Positions 11,970 through 22,604 of a stretch of DNA of 64,000 nt are shown here, piece after piece; within the stretch, counting starts at the first letter, position 1, and every line of letters starts with the position of its first letter. The notes below the pieces were generated by a model. That model was not told the origin of the DNA. It worked only from the letters and a program-made list of their open reading frames with translations, and did no database searches. The stretch lies in assembly GCA_964034945.1 (NCBI GenBank), contig OZ035961.1, positions 30,778,184 through 30,842,183 on the forward strand, given 5' to 3'. The position numbers were made by a program, and so were the translations under genes. Origin of the DNA: Chrysopilus asiliformis (lineage: Eukaryota > Arthropoda > Insecta > Diptera > Rhagionidae).

Positions 11970-12605
11970 TTAGAATAAATGCATTGAAACTACTAAAAAC
12001 TTAAGGATCCTCGACATTTACAATAATTAATTTTTAACGTGTGAACGTATCGGTTTGGACTGGACCGACATAATCGCAAATTATCGTTTATTTGCATTTT
12101 TTGACAAAAAAAAATTTGTCCGATTTCAATGAGATAAAATCTAAAATTCTTCTACTCGACGAAAACAGACGAAAAAAGAGATTTTGTTTCATTGAAATCT
12201 TTTTTTTATCAAAAAATGCAAAAAAAGAAAATCATCGATTTAGGGGAAGAAGTGAGTTAATTTAATCTTGAAGTATTAAAGGATTGTGTAAAATTATATT
12301 TTAAATATTTACATGTCTGTCTGCTGTAATTAGACCCATGTATTATATTAGTTCCATTTTTTTTGAATATTATAAAGTCAGTTAGTAAAATCGAGTCTGG
12401 CTAGGCGAACAAATCGTTTTAACTGATTTATTGCATCCGCAAAATTGATTATTTCACGTCGCATAACAACCATATTAAACACTGCTTTACCTGTTCAAAG
12501 CAACAAATTGTTAAATCAATAAAACAATTTTTTTTAGAATCGTAGGCGAACAAATATATTAGAGTAAAAACTGGTTAAATTAGTCATAAATAAGATTTTG
12601 CCCAG
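11970..12605. other. Intergenic region between Hsp70 and the SMKR1-like gene
   Basis: AT-rich. An imperfect inverted repeat of about 40-bp arms lies at 12,084-12,235 ('tttgcattttttgacaaaaa' versus 'atcaaaaaatgcaaaaaa'). Otherwise it holds only the presumed promoter of the downstream small gene. Confidence 0.5.
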
Positions 12606-12906
12606 ATGGCGGGCAAAGGCAAGAAAAAGAGAAATAGTAAAGATTCGACCGGAAGTGGCGAAAAGAAAGGCGGTAAAGGTGGTAAGAAAAAGGCAGCAGG
12701 GAGCAAAGGTACAAAATTTCAGTGTGACATTTTCAATGAAGCTGCTATGGAAAATGCCTACTATTGTTGTCATAATGTACAGGTATAATTTCAAATTTGC
12801 CAATAAAATAGTTTTAAAACATTTTTGTTCAATTAAGGATGTTTTAAAATCTCGTGGATTTATATGGCCAGAAGCGCAGAAGAAGAAGAAGAAGGGAAAG
12901 AGATAA
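12606..12906 (+). CDS. SMKR1: Small lysine-rich protein, SMKR1-like, two exons
   Basis: Exons 12,606-12,782 and 12,838-12,906, joined across a 55-bp phase-0 intron (GTATAA...TTAAG), give an 81-residue protein. The N-terminus is a lysine/glycine-rich tract (MAGKGKKK... to about residue 36). A compact conserved core follows, FNEAAMENAYYCCHNVQ, continuing after the intron as DVLKSRGFIWPE, and the protein ends in a KKKKKGKR tail. The pattern of basic head, AAM-N-YY--HN, -RGF-WP core and basic tail matches the animal small lysine-rich protein 1 family. Biochemical function is poorly defined; expression associated with cilia and testis is known for vertebrate members. There is no signal peptide. 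Unspliced reading stops just inside the intron, so the second exon is easy to miss. It is unrelated to its neighbours. Confidence 0.78.
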
Positions 12907-13155
12907 TTTTTTCTGTGAGATTTTCCGAAATAAATTTTTGAAAGTAAATTGTATAAATTTTGGAAATTTGTTTGCAGACATATTACTTTCATGCTTATAA
13001 ACTGTATAAAAAATTGATTAAAACAATGAAATATTAATTCGTAGTTTGTAGTTTGTAATTCGTGATTTGTAAGTTCTGATTTTTTCTTATAAAATAATAT
13101 TTATAAAGCTATATAATAATGAAATTAAAATAAATAACTAGAATTGAATGAAATG

Positions 13156-14630
13156 CTATTTATGCGGTGGTAAATAACCTCTGTTTACTATTTGTGAAGT
13201 TTGGTGTATTGGTGGAAAATGTGGAAGTGGAAATCCATTATTTACAGGGGCTGCGGGTAAAGGTTGTGGTGGTGAAATTGGAGCTGGTGGTAGGTAATTG
13301 GCAGGTGGTGTTCCCAGATTATTTTGTGGTTGAACATTAATTGCTGGGATGGGGGCAGTATTTGTCCTAGGATCCACTAATCCTCCTGGTGCTGGCGGTA
13401 AGTATCCTGGATTTAAATTGGTATTTTGGGAGATGGCTGCAGATGAGCTGGTCGACAACGATGCGGAATTCGTTGAACCGACGAATGATTGTACTGGTGG
13501 CGCGCCTTCATTGGAAACTTGTGTTGTTCCACCTAAGGATTCATATTGAGCTGGAAATAGTTGGAAATTAATATTCTGTGCAAAAATATTATTAATGAAG
13601 TTGGATTTTATAACAAAACAATTCGTTATGTAGCTAACAGTTTGTTTAGCGATGAATAAAATAATTTTTTTCCGAAAATTAAAAAAAAAATCGTCTAAAA
13701 TGGATGAGAAATGACAAAAACTGGAAACTGTTTTTTTGGGATCCGAATTCGAATATCCGGAATTTGACTATCCAAAAAAAAGTGAAAGAAAAACATTTGC
13801 GGATGTCACTTTCCCTCAGAGATTAATCTACTATTATACAATCAAAATCATTGATAAATAACCAAAGATACCATGGTAATTTTGTAAATAATCCAACAAA
13901 AACTTGGCATTTAGAAAGGAGTTTTTTAAAAAAAAAGCGAATTACCTTGAATTTGCTGTTGAGCATGTTGTGCTTCTTCTGGTGTTTTGTATTTAATAAA
14001 GAATACTTCTGGTTTGCTGAGAGCTGGTCCAAGGCCGTTAGCTCCTAAGGATGCCGCATCCAATGCATCTTCTTTCTTTGACAAGACGTAAATAATGGTT
14101 TTCTCTTGAACTTGTGAACTAGCTAAGGACGCAGCGGAACGAATACTTCCATTTGGTGATTTAATAAAGATAATTCTATAGTGATGTCTTGGTCGCGCGT
14201 GGAGATTCTGCCTTGCATGGGCTTCTTCGGGACTCTCCTCCGGGTTGGTGTGAACATAAATTGTTTTGGTAACTTCCGGTATACTGTATGCGTTTTGGTT
14301 ATATCCGCTATATTGCTGATTCTGATATTGTGATGCATATTGTGCAGATGTATCTACAGATTGCGATTGGTATTGTGGCTGTACTGCAGCTGGTTGTGAA
14401 TACGCTTGAGCCGGTGGAAGATATTGTTGTAATTGATTCGTATTTTCATATGCCACTGATGATGTTCCTCCATAATTTATCGACTGAGCTACATTGTAAT
14501 CATATTGAGGATATCCACATGTGAATGAGGCAACAAACAAAATCTAAAACAAAAATTTTAAACAATAAAATAGATTAAAATATCATGAAATTTTTGTTAG
14601 GAAGGAAATATTTACCAAAATTGCACGCAT
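13156..14630 (-). CDS. Tweedle (DUF243) cuticular protein T1
   Basis: Exons in transcript order: 14,630-14,616, 14,543-13,946 and 13,550-13,156; 335 residues. Exon 1 encodes only MRAIL. After splicing the signal peptide reads MRAILILFVASFTCG. A Q/Y-rich spacer with one YLPP precedes the Tweedle domain (about residues 97-215: KTIYVHTNPEESPEEA, YRIIFIKSP, EKTIIYVLSKK, KPEVFFIKYKTPEEAQHAQQ). The phase-1 intron 2 joins to AQYESLGGTTQVS, followed by a Pro/Asn-rich tail with three more YLPP motifs, ending YLPPHK. Tweedle proteins are insect-specific structural cuticle components, and Drosophila TwdlD mutants alter body shape. The tail is longer than in the other members here. A TATA box lies at 14,698-14,704. 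Part of its 3' end is copied at 16,917. Confidence 0.92.
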
Positions 14631-14697
14631 CTTTAACAAACACATCACTTGATGGCGACTAATCCGGAACTAAAAGAAAATTGCATGATTTCTCAAT

Positions 14698-14704
14698 TTA
14701 TATA
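14698..14704 (-). promoter_or_regulatory. TATA box of T1
   Basis: TATATAA on the minus strand, about 70 bp upstream of the start codon, followed by a TTAGTT initiator-like sequence near 14,672. Matching TATA boxes precede most of the Tweedle genes here. Confidence 0.6.
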
Positions 14705-15485
14705 GTGAATGAATTAAGTGAATACAGTCGATACTTAATGAAATTTGAATTTCTCATAAATTTTTTATCTACAGATATGAAATTTCGATGCTATGCACAC
14801 ATGACTTTCTCCCCTGATTTGAATTTTATTTATGGGAATAATTAAAATGCAAAGAAAGTCCTAACATTCACGATCAAGATCAAGCGGAATAGAACATTCA
14901 GGGCGTGCGAATAAATATCGAATAGAATAATATTGAAGAAATTGATTATGCCGATGAAAAGTTCAAGTGAAGTGCTTAAAATTATTCGATTGATAGTGGA
15001 ACCTTATGAAATGCAAATGAATGAATTTGTTACTATCGTTATGTGATTGTGTGAGACTTAAGCTTATATGTGGTTTCCACGCTTCACTTTGCATAATCAA
15101 AACATTTGTTAAATTTGACTGCCGAACGATTTGTTGATGCTATCGCGAAGTCAAATTTTTATGAATGAATCAATTAGTTATAATGTTTTAAAATCTGTCT
15201 TTTTTTTTGTAATAACCGGTTGTGTAGGCGTATTTTATGATCAATGTTATCTTTTCATCTGTTAAAGTTTGAGCTGGTGAGCATATTGTTTAGATTTACC
15301 TTACCAAGGTTTGTAGAAATACCTGAAAGTATGCAATTATATTTTAAAGTTTATTTCATTTTACAGTGGTCTTTTTTATCAATAAAATATTAAAAATTTG
15401 AATAATTTACACGTCTTTTTGAAATGTTCTTGAAAATTAAGTTAGCGTAATAAATATATATTAATTACTTTTACTTATTCACACG
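14705..15485. other. Intergenic, nothing recognised
   Basis: AT-rich upstream DNA of T1. No ORF, inverted repeat or clear regulatory motif beyond the TATA box stands out. Confidence 0.5.
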
Positions 15486-15925
15486 CGGCCTATGCCGAAG
15501 ATTTGGAGTGGTTTTTGAGTCTTACGAAAATCGCCTAACTATTTTAAATTTGCCTTCGCTGAAAGTCCGTAGAATTTACTTGGATGAGTGCTTTTTGTTT
15601 AAACTGGTGATGGGTCATACTATGTCATCCGATCTGTTAAATTCATTGTCTCCCCGCAATCTTACTCGCGTCTCGAGAAATGCTATTGTTTTTAATGTTC
15701 CTTATGCTTCTCATAACGTTTACTATCATTCTCCACTTCTCAGGTTACAGCGTAATCATGATACTTATGAATTTGGTTTTTTTCCCGCTTCAACACTGCA
15801 ATCTTTTCAAAAACAACTTAAAAAATTATTATTTTAATATCTTAAACCACTTTTAGTTTTTTGCTGCAGTGTTATTGGATTATATCTGTACTGTAGTTAT
15901 AAATAAATAAATCAAATAAATAAGC
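15486..15925 (+). mobile_element. 5'-truncated non-LTR retrotransposon (reverse transcriptase C-terminus)
   Basis: An open frame from about 15,486 to 15,837 encodes the end of a LINE-type ORF2 (RRFGVVFESYENRL, then RRIYLDECFLFKLVMG, SPRNLTRVSRNAIVF, YYHSPLLRLQRNHD). This matches the conserved tail after the reverse transcriptase domain of jockey/CR1-like elements. The stop is followed by about 90 bp ending in an (AAATA)n-type tail, the usual LINE 3' end. The reverse transcriptase and endonuclease are missing, so it is dead on arrival. Family assignment is by pattern only. Confidence 0.75.
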
Positions 15926-16208
15926 TTGACTAAAATTTTTGAAAATGTAAAATTTTTATGGATATTTCAAACTAAAGTGTACTAAATTGCTAGTACTAAA
16001 AGAATTTGTGCAATTTGTTCCCTTGGGCAAATAAAATTGAAAACAAGGAAAAAAATCGGAATTTTGTAAGTAGAAATAATTTAGTGGTCAATTATTTACA
16101 GTTTTACATGAGCAGTTGAATTTTCTTACGCTAACTGCAAGTCAAAAAGCCAATAAATGCCCTTAGAAGACTAACAGATTAGCGTCTAATCATACTAATC
16201 ATATCATA

Positions 16209-16523
16209 TCATACTAATATATAAAAATGAGTTGGTGTCTGTCTGTTCCTCTTTCATGCAAAAACGGCTGAACCGATTGACTTGAAATTTGGCATGAGTG
16301 TCTGTGGTAGTTCTGGTTTCAAGATAGACATACGGAAAAGTAGTCCGAGAGGTGGGGGAGTAACGGGAGTGGGTAAAGTGATCTCGAAACTTAGCTCTTC
16401 CTCTATGTTACCCTTTCGCGGGGAAACTACCGAGCCGATTGGCCTGAAGTAGACCATCACATAGACCATCAAAAAAAAAAAATGAAAAAACTTAACCCGG
16501 CAACGACGGGTATGCAAGCTAGT
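16209..16523 (+). mobile_element. Short Helitron-like element, copy A
   Basis: Starts TCATACTAATATATAAAAAT and ends with a small hairpin (ACCCGgcaacgaCGGGT) followed by CTAGT, the CTRRT ending expected of Helitrons. It is closely related to 36,335-37,675 (copy B), of which it is a deleted version. It shares 'aaaacggctgaaccgattga', 'gaaatttggcatgagtgtct' and 'cgcggggaaactac'. No Rep/helicase. Confidence 0.6.
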
Positions 16524-16736
16524 AAAAAATATTTCACGAAAATATTGTACCTATACCTTTCTAAAAAAAATACATATTAATTCTTACATATCAATTTGAA
16601 TATTCACTTTCTAAGATACTTTGTTTCGATGAATCGTAGATATAAGTTAAAAAACAAATACCACAGAACTGAGTTTTCCATACTTTTTAGTCTTCGAATA
16701 TATCCTTGCCTTTGAGATATCCCTACGGATTTTTTG

Positions 16737-16912
16737 ATTCCAGAATTGGATTCAGCTACCCCAAAAATCATCAGATGATTTTTTTCCCGAAAAATTTGAG
16801 GAAGGGGATAATCACGTTAATTTAACAGGACCTTCCGAAATCCTTACAGACTTCTTAACGTCAGAATCGGATTTAGCGACCTTAAAAACCCCCAGATGAG
16901 ATTTTTTATTCC
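16737..16912 (+). repeat. Dispersed repeat family R3, copy 2
   Basis: Matches 1-120 and 17,100-17,200, including 'ttcccgaaaaatttgaggaa', 'ggataatcacgtt' and 'ccttacagacttcttaac'. It directly abuts the T1 3' fragment. Confidence 0.65.
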
Positions 16913-16916
16913 GTTT

Positions 16917-17097
16917 GTTAATATTAATTTGTAGTTTGGAAATCGTGATTTGTAATTTCTGATTTGTTCTTATAAAAAAATATTTATAAACTATAATAAT
17001 AAAATTAAAATAAATAACTAGAATTGAAAGATATGCTATTTATGAGGTGATAAATAACCTCTGTTTACTATTTGTAAAGTTTGGTGTGTTGGTGATA
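16917..17097 (-). pseudogene. Fragment of the T1 3' end
   Basis: Collinear with 13,033-13,215, the end of T1 exon 3 plus its 3' flank. Shared words include 'cgtgatttgtaa', 'taaaataaataactagaatt' and 'aacctctgtttactatttgt'. On the minus strand it reads GYLSPHK then stop, where T1 reads GYLPPHK, so one proline is mutated. It is bracketed on both sides by R3 repeats and has no promoter, signal peptide or domain, so it is a non-functional transposed or duplicated scrap. Confidence 0.85.
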
Positions 17098-17345
17098 TTT
17101 TGATATTTTTCCCGAAAATTTTGAAGAAAGGGAAAATCACGCTATCCTAACAGGACCTTCCGTTATCCTTACAGACTTCTTAACATCGGAATCGGATTTA
17201 TTTACAGGGAAAATATTGCATTGTTATCGGAGTTACATATGTGCGGAAAATTTCATGCCAATCGGAACAAGTGGGTCAAAATTACATTACAAGATTTGAT
17301 CCTGACAGACAAACACGAAAGCAAGCTAAATAAAAGCTTTTAGTT
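17098..17345 (+). repeat. Dispersed repeat family R3, copy 3, with tail
   Basis: Starts with R3-like sequence (cccgaaaattttgaagaaag, aacaggaccttccg) and continues into 'catgccaatcggaacaagtg' and 'gacagacaaacacgaaagc'. Such endings are typical of interspersed insect repeats. Non-coding. Confidence 0.55.
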
Positions 17346-17439
17346 ACACGAAATTTACAGGATTTGAAAAATTAACATTTTTACTGTCAAACTAATGAAA
17401 TGTCAAAAAAATCATTTTGGATGAAAATTGTCAATTTAT

Positions 17440-17835
17440 ATTTCTTTGAGTGTAGGAAAAGGGTTCTCTGTAGATTTTTCCGTGAGCCGTAGAAAGTTTT
17501 GTAAAAAATCTCGGTAATACTTTTGTATTTCACCATTATCCTTTATCTTTTACCGTTATCGAGATATTATCATTAAAAATGAAGAAAATATTTTTTTGCA
17601 AATTGCTTGCAAACTAACGCGTTTTTAATGGATGAATTAAAAGTATTAAAATTCTTCACATTTTTGCCTTTGACCGTAAATCAATATCTTTTACCGTTAC
17701 CGAGATATTTCAGATTTTGTAAAATAAAAATCTATATTTTTATGTAAACTAATATTTTATTCGTCAGGTAAATTGTGTAGAATCTTAGATTTTGTATAAG
17801 AAAGTCATGTCCTGTTGACATCAGATATTTTTTTT
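17440..17835 (+). repeat. Dispersed repeat family R2, copy 1
   Basis: Related to 54,500-55,230 and, inverted, to 23,205-23,345. Landmarks are 'atcttttaccgttatcgaga', 'ttgcaaactaacg', 'catttttgcc' and 'gattttgtataagaaag'. The repeated 'taccgttatcgagatatt' words give it internal periodicity. No ORF. Confidence 0.7.
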
Positions 17836-19285
17836 TTAATTTTCAATAAAAAAACATTTTTTCTTCACAATTTCAGAAGTAATTTTCTTTTGAGAGTTTT
17901 TGGAACCAATTACGTGAAAAATTTTACCGATATCGTCCCCAGCCACCGTATTCGCCTGATTTAGCACTGTTTGGCTTTTGGCTTTTGGCTTTTTCCTAAA
18001 TTCAAGAGACGGCTCCGGGGACACCGTTTTGAGACTGTTTTGAAATACAACGTGAATCGCTGCATGCTTTGAAGACTTTTCGGGCACGGTAGTATAAAGT
18101 ATTTTTCTTAAAAATTTTACATATAGTAGAATTTTTTCTAAGTATAAACTGGGTACCTAACCTATATAAATAAAGCAAAAATTGTTTGTAATTTCCATTT
18201 TTTTACTTTGAAATCAGTAGTTGGTGACCTATTTAAATTTATTAAACTTTTCAAAACATTTGTGTCTTAAAAACCGGGTTTTTTTAAAAGTGTTCAGCAT
18301 ATCCTTAAAAAAAATTTTTTTTGAAACAATGTTGAAAACTTAAAAAAAATTAAAAAATGTTCAAACAAACATACAATTAAACGGATTTTTTTTAATGATA
18401 CTAACAGTAGGTAGGTTTTAGAATTTGTATTTAATTTTATTTAAATCTCAATTTAACACAAAAAACATAAAAGATAATTATTATATGATTTATAATAAAT
18501 TAATAAATAAATTACATGCTAATGAAATGTTATCTAAGACAAATTTATTTATAAAAAAAAAACATGTTGAAAGAATTTGAAAAAGGCAAAAATAATTGCA
18601 GGTTTATCGAAAATGTATTATCATATTAATATTTGTATCAAAATCGAAATTAATGCGACATCGTTATATCAATGTTACATAACAAAAACCTCTGAGAAAA
18701 AAAATGTATTTATTTGCAAATCGTTTATCTTTTGGGTTATTCTAATGATAGCCACCGAATTAATAATGCGTGTCACCACCTTTTGATAGTGAAAGTATGC
18801 GTATTAAATTAATTTTTTCATTCTGGTTATTTTGAACTATAAAGAAGTGGGCAATTCGATGCTTTCCACAAAGAATTGGCAAATGATTACATCAAAAAAG
18901 GTATTGGCGTGTCCAGGTAGATGCATTTTAAATTATGCAAATGTAATAACATGCTCTGGCGTTTTTTCTAAAGTCTAGTTTTTAATTAATATTCGATTTT
19001 ACTTTTACGAGAAGCCGAAAGTTCAATGATCAGACAAAATATGTTGGGAAAAGTTAAAAAAAAATCTAACCATAGAAATTTGGAAGCTTTTTTTGTTTTT
19101 TTTTTTTAAACTTATCCGGGATAGTAATTCAAAATTCAATAATACTTTGTTAGCTTCGAGTAATATTATGAAAGTGAGCATGGTATTTACCGCACAAGAT
19201 ATGCAGTGAATTAAACAAGTTACTACTATTATAAATTGATATTTTGATTTTAAACACTTTAAAAACTTAATTTGTTTATAAATAT
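17836..19285. other. Intergenic, AT-rich, no gene recognised
   Basis: Short ORFs at 17,836-18,087 and 18,577-18,786 have no recognisable features and no gene-like context. Several runs of A/T are present. Nothing further can be supported. Confidence 0.5.
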
Positions 19286-20260
19286 TTATACCCGTATGGT
19301 GAAACCAAAGGGTATATTAACTTTGCCTTACCGTTTGTAACGCCAAGATCTCGTCATCGCACACAAAAATGAATTACACCAGTGTGTTTAGAATGATGAA
19401 AAAAGTTGAATTTAGCATGTCCGTCCGTCCGTCTGTCTGTCTGTCTGTCCGTCTGTCTGTCTGTCCGTCTGTGGCGCGGATTGCGGGCGCACGGATTGAG
19501 CTAGAGACTTGAAATTTTGCGCAGATTCGTTTTTCGTAAAATGTGAGGCTAAGTTCGTTAGTGGGCAAAAATGGACCATTAGGGGGGGTACCCCCCATAC
19601 GAACGAAAACGTTTTTTGCGAATATCTCAAAAACGGTACATCTTATCAAAAAAGTGGAAGAACAAAAGTTATTTAGGATATGATTCTACATAAAACTCCC
19701 ATACATCAAAATCCGATTGGAATAAATTTTAAAAAATCTTATTGGAAAGTTTGACTTCAAAGGGGAATTTTGGTACAACTGTTCGAATTTTGATACGAAT
19801 ATCACCATACGGGTCTCCAATGATTGCCAGATTGGCAATTATAGCTTTTGTTATGTTTTTTTATTTAAAAAAAAGTTTTTTTCCTTTTTATAAACATAAA
19901 AGACAATTTATAAACATAAAATGAGTTTAAAACATGATTTCACATCAAAATCTTCCTCTCCCATACAAATTCCCATACAAATTGAACACATCTTTTCTAT
20001 TTTCTCAAAAACGGTGCACAATATCGAAAAATTTATAAAGACAAAATGTGTTTAGAGTATGATTTTACGTAACCGTTCCATATATTAAAATTTTAATGGA
20101 TCACTTCTTCCCCCTTCTTCCACAGAAATAGATTTTTTTCATAAAAAATGAATTTGCCCTCGTATAAAGTATTTGACGATTGGCACCTAGCAATTGTAGC
20201 TTTTATTATATCTAAAACGATGTTTTGAAGTCACCCGCGATTTTTCCTTCTTGCTTTTCA
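19286..20260 (+). repeat. Dispersed repeat family D1, long copy
   Basis: Begins near 'tacccgtatggtgaaacc' and holds a (GTCC/GTCT)n microsatellite at 19,420-19,470. 'gaaattttgcgcagattcg' and 'cgaatatctcaaaaacggt' follow, and it ends near 'gtatttgacgattggcacc' plus 'caattgtagctt'. The same ordered landmarks recur at 57,590-57,900 (+), 28,200-28,440 (+), 38,340-38,560 (+), 23,940-24,480 (-) and 40,930-41,090 (-). It is a non-coding interspersed element, superfamily unknown. Confidence 0.65.
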
Positions 20261-20835
20261 TTCCCGCAAGCTTTTAAAGTTTTGCTTCTTTAGCAGTCAC
20301 TCCGATTGGAATATTATGTATAGAAAACTTATGTAAAATCGTACTCTATTTGTCTGTAAAACTTTTTCCATATAATTAAACAAAATCCACTTGGATTGGA
20401 TGCCTAGAATTAGAATTTCCATCAAAGTTCCATCTGAAGTCCGCATTTGACAATTGCTCCCTTGTAATTATAACCTCTTTAAGTTAAAATTATTTTAAGA
20501 AAAGTGATTTCGAAAAGAAATAGGTCACTTTTTTTATAAATTGCCTACGGGTAGAGGATAGGCTATTGTCTGCAGTAAAAGTTTACGCTTATGTAGTCTG
20601 CATAACGAAGACTATGCAGCACAACACTGAGGTCAGCAGACAAATAGGGAAGGTCGAATTGAACCTATTTTTGGTCATAACTCATCCAGATTTTTGTGAA
20701 AGCAAAATATGGGACACATTTTTTAACTGAATAGGAAAAAGTGAATTATATATGCATATACAGATTTCTTTTATAAAAAGTGTTAATGTTTTCGAAAAAA
20801 ATAACCTAAAAATTTTCACTATCAGAATTTGATTA

Positions 20836-21609
20836 GAGTGGAATCTCGAAACAGATGGCATCTTGAAAAGATAAGGCTTGCGAAAAGATGGCCCAATTAC
20901 TGTTACTACTGAAAGGTTCTCAAAGATGACCGGACAAAATCTTAGGGTTCTAAAAGATGACCGTCTTCAACTGAAATGGGTCCTGATCATGCATTTTTTT
21001 CGATGCATTTTATTTTCAGTTGGAACATGAACTGTACTTAGTTTAAAGTAAATTTTGGTATGAAGAAAACACCATCCATTAAGGGCCAAGTAAAATTTTT
21101 AAAACAAAAATGTGAGCAATTAAACAAGAGTATTTCGACCAAAACTTTTGCACAAAAATATGGCATTTTAAAATTTACAATTTTCGAAATCACAGGAGCA
21201 ATATGAAAGGTTCGCAGGAGCAATACGAAAGGTTCGCAGGAGCAGAGAGCCTTAAGATTCTGCGAATATCGGAAATGCCAGAAACGGAAGCTACTTTGTA
21301 CCGGTAATTTCTGTAGCAACGGGGCGGAAATATTCCGATATCAGGAAATCTGATAATTGAAACAGAAAACGTATTGAAACAGATATCTGTTAGCGCCATT
21401 TATGCAGAATGATGCATTAAACTATGTTTTTTTCGCCTTTTAGTACAAATCTAATAAAAATACACCTATTTCTGATGTGATTTTTTGGAAATCTTGTGAT
21501 TTTTCATCGCAAAATCATTTTTGAAAATTGATATCTCGAAAAGATGAACAATTTCGAAAAGATGACTTGGGATTATTTTTAATGGGGTCATCTTTTCGAG
21601 ATTCTACTG
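20836..21609. mobile_element. Pogo/Tigger-like non-autonomous element, 774 bp
   Basis: Ends GAGTGGAATCTCGAAA and TTTCGAGATTCTACTG, flanked by TA. The consensus CAGTRGAATCTCGAAAAG with TA target sites is characteristic of pogo-like Tc1/mariner elements. 'tcgaaaagatga' words recur inside. At 21,195-21,245 a 22-bp unit (gcaggagcaatacgaaaggttc) repeats about twice. No transposase remains. Confidence 0.75.
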
Positions 21610-21819
21610 TATTTCTAATCATACTTCTCTGAATGTGAATACAACACAAGCTTTTAAAACCGCAACAGGTGCTCAAAATTTTTTTTATGATAAAAAATAA
21701 ATAAATAGGAATAATGAAATATTTTAGTACTTTTAATAAACATTTTCAACATATTTTATTCAAACCCAGTTAATACATTTTTTTACAACGGTGATGGTAA
21801 CACAAAAAAAAAAAACAAA

Positions 21820-22534
21820 TTATGAAGTTTTATATGAAATGAAATGAACTTCTGGCTTGTGGTAATTTATCGGTTTTATGATTGAAGCTAAATCCAAGTC
21901 ACTCAAATTGTCTGATTTAATTAAAACATAAATTGCAGTGTTCTCTTCATTTGCTGCAGTCATGGCTCTGACGATATTTACACTTTCCTTCATTGGATCG
22001 GGTAACATAATGAAAACGATTCTGTACATCAAATGATTTTTTAGTGTAGTGAAGTCTACATTGTCATTGAACTGTTCCTCTGGAGCTCTATGTATGTAGA
22101 AATTTTTTGATATTGTTTGCTCCTTATTAATTTGAGTCATTATGAGATCATTGAAACTTTGCGGATTTCTGTCATCGTGATACTCAACACTTTCTTTCGA
22201 TTCGGTGCCATCTTCTTTTACTTCGAAAGTATTGTTATCTAAGTCAATATTAATATTCAAGTTTGATACATCTGCATCGTTTTTTCCAATACTTTGCAAT
22301 AATTCGACTGGGATGGAATCTGGAGATATTTCTGTCGTTTGAACTCCATCTGGTATCTCGTATGTTGAGAAGTGAGCTTGAATACTATCGGCAAATTGCT
22401 CAAAATTAAATATAAATTTCAAAGCTGGTTTCGCTTTTACAATTGCTGCCAAATACAAAAACTATAATTAAATCCATTTAATCATAGTGCAAAAAAAAAA
22501 ATTTCTAAATCAGTCTTACCAACAATAATCTCAT
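21820..22534 (-). CDS. Divergent Tweedle-family protein T2
   Basis: Exons 22,534-22,520 and 22,461-21,820; 218 residues. MRLLL is followed by a phase-0 intron and FLYLAAIVKA, forming a signal peptide. The mature N-terminus is acidic (D/E/N-rich, about residues 75-130), unlike the Q/P/G-rich spacers of its relatives. The domain is recognisable but diverged: SKNFYIHRAPEEQF, YRIVFIMLPDP, NTAIYVLIKSD, KPEVHFISYKTS. It stops right after YKTS, where the others continue PEEA-HAQQ, and no splice donor or QYDALGG exon is visible. It therefore lacks the third exon and YLPP. CTATAAAG at 22,597-22,604 is the TATA box. It is probably a real gene, because the frame is intact over 640 bp. Confidence 0.82.
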
Positions 22535-22596
22535 TTTCCGTCCACACAACTCAAAATGTTTTTTCCAAAGAGATTATGGGTGTCAAATATAGTCAA

Positions 22597-22604
22597 CTTT
22601 ATAG
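22597..22604 (-). promoter_or_regulatory. TATA box of T2
   Basis: CTATAAAG on the minus strand, about 65 bp upstream of the T2 start codon. Confidence 0.55.

Noticed and set aside
12534..12992. 152-codon frame antisense to the SMKR1-like gene
   Set aside because: It is the complement of the lysine-rich (AAG/AAA) exon. It has no motif of its own, while the sense strand has a conserved core and good splice sites.
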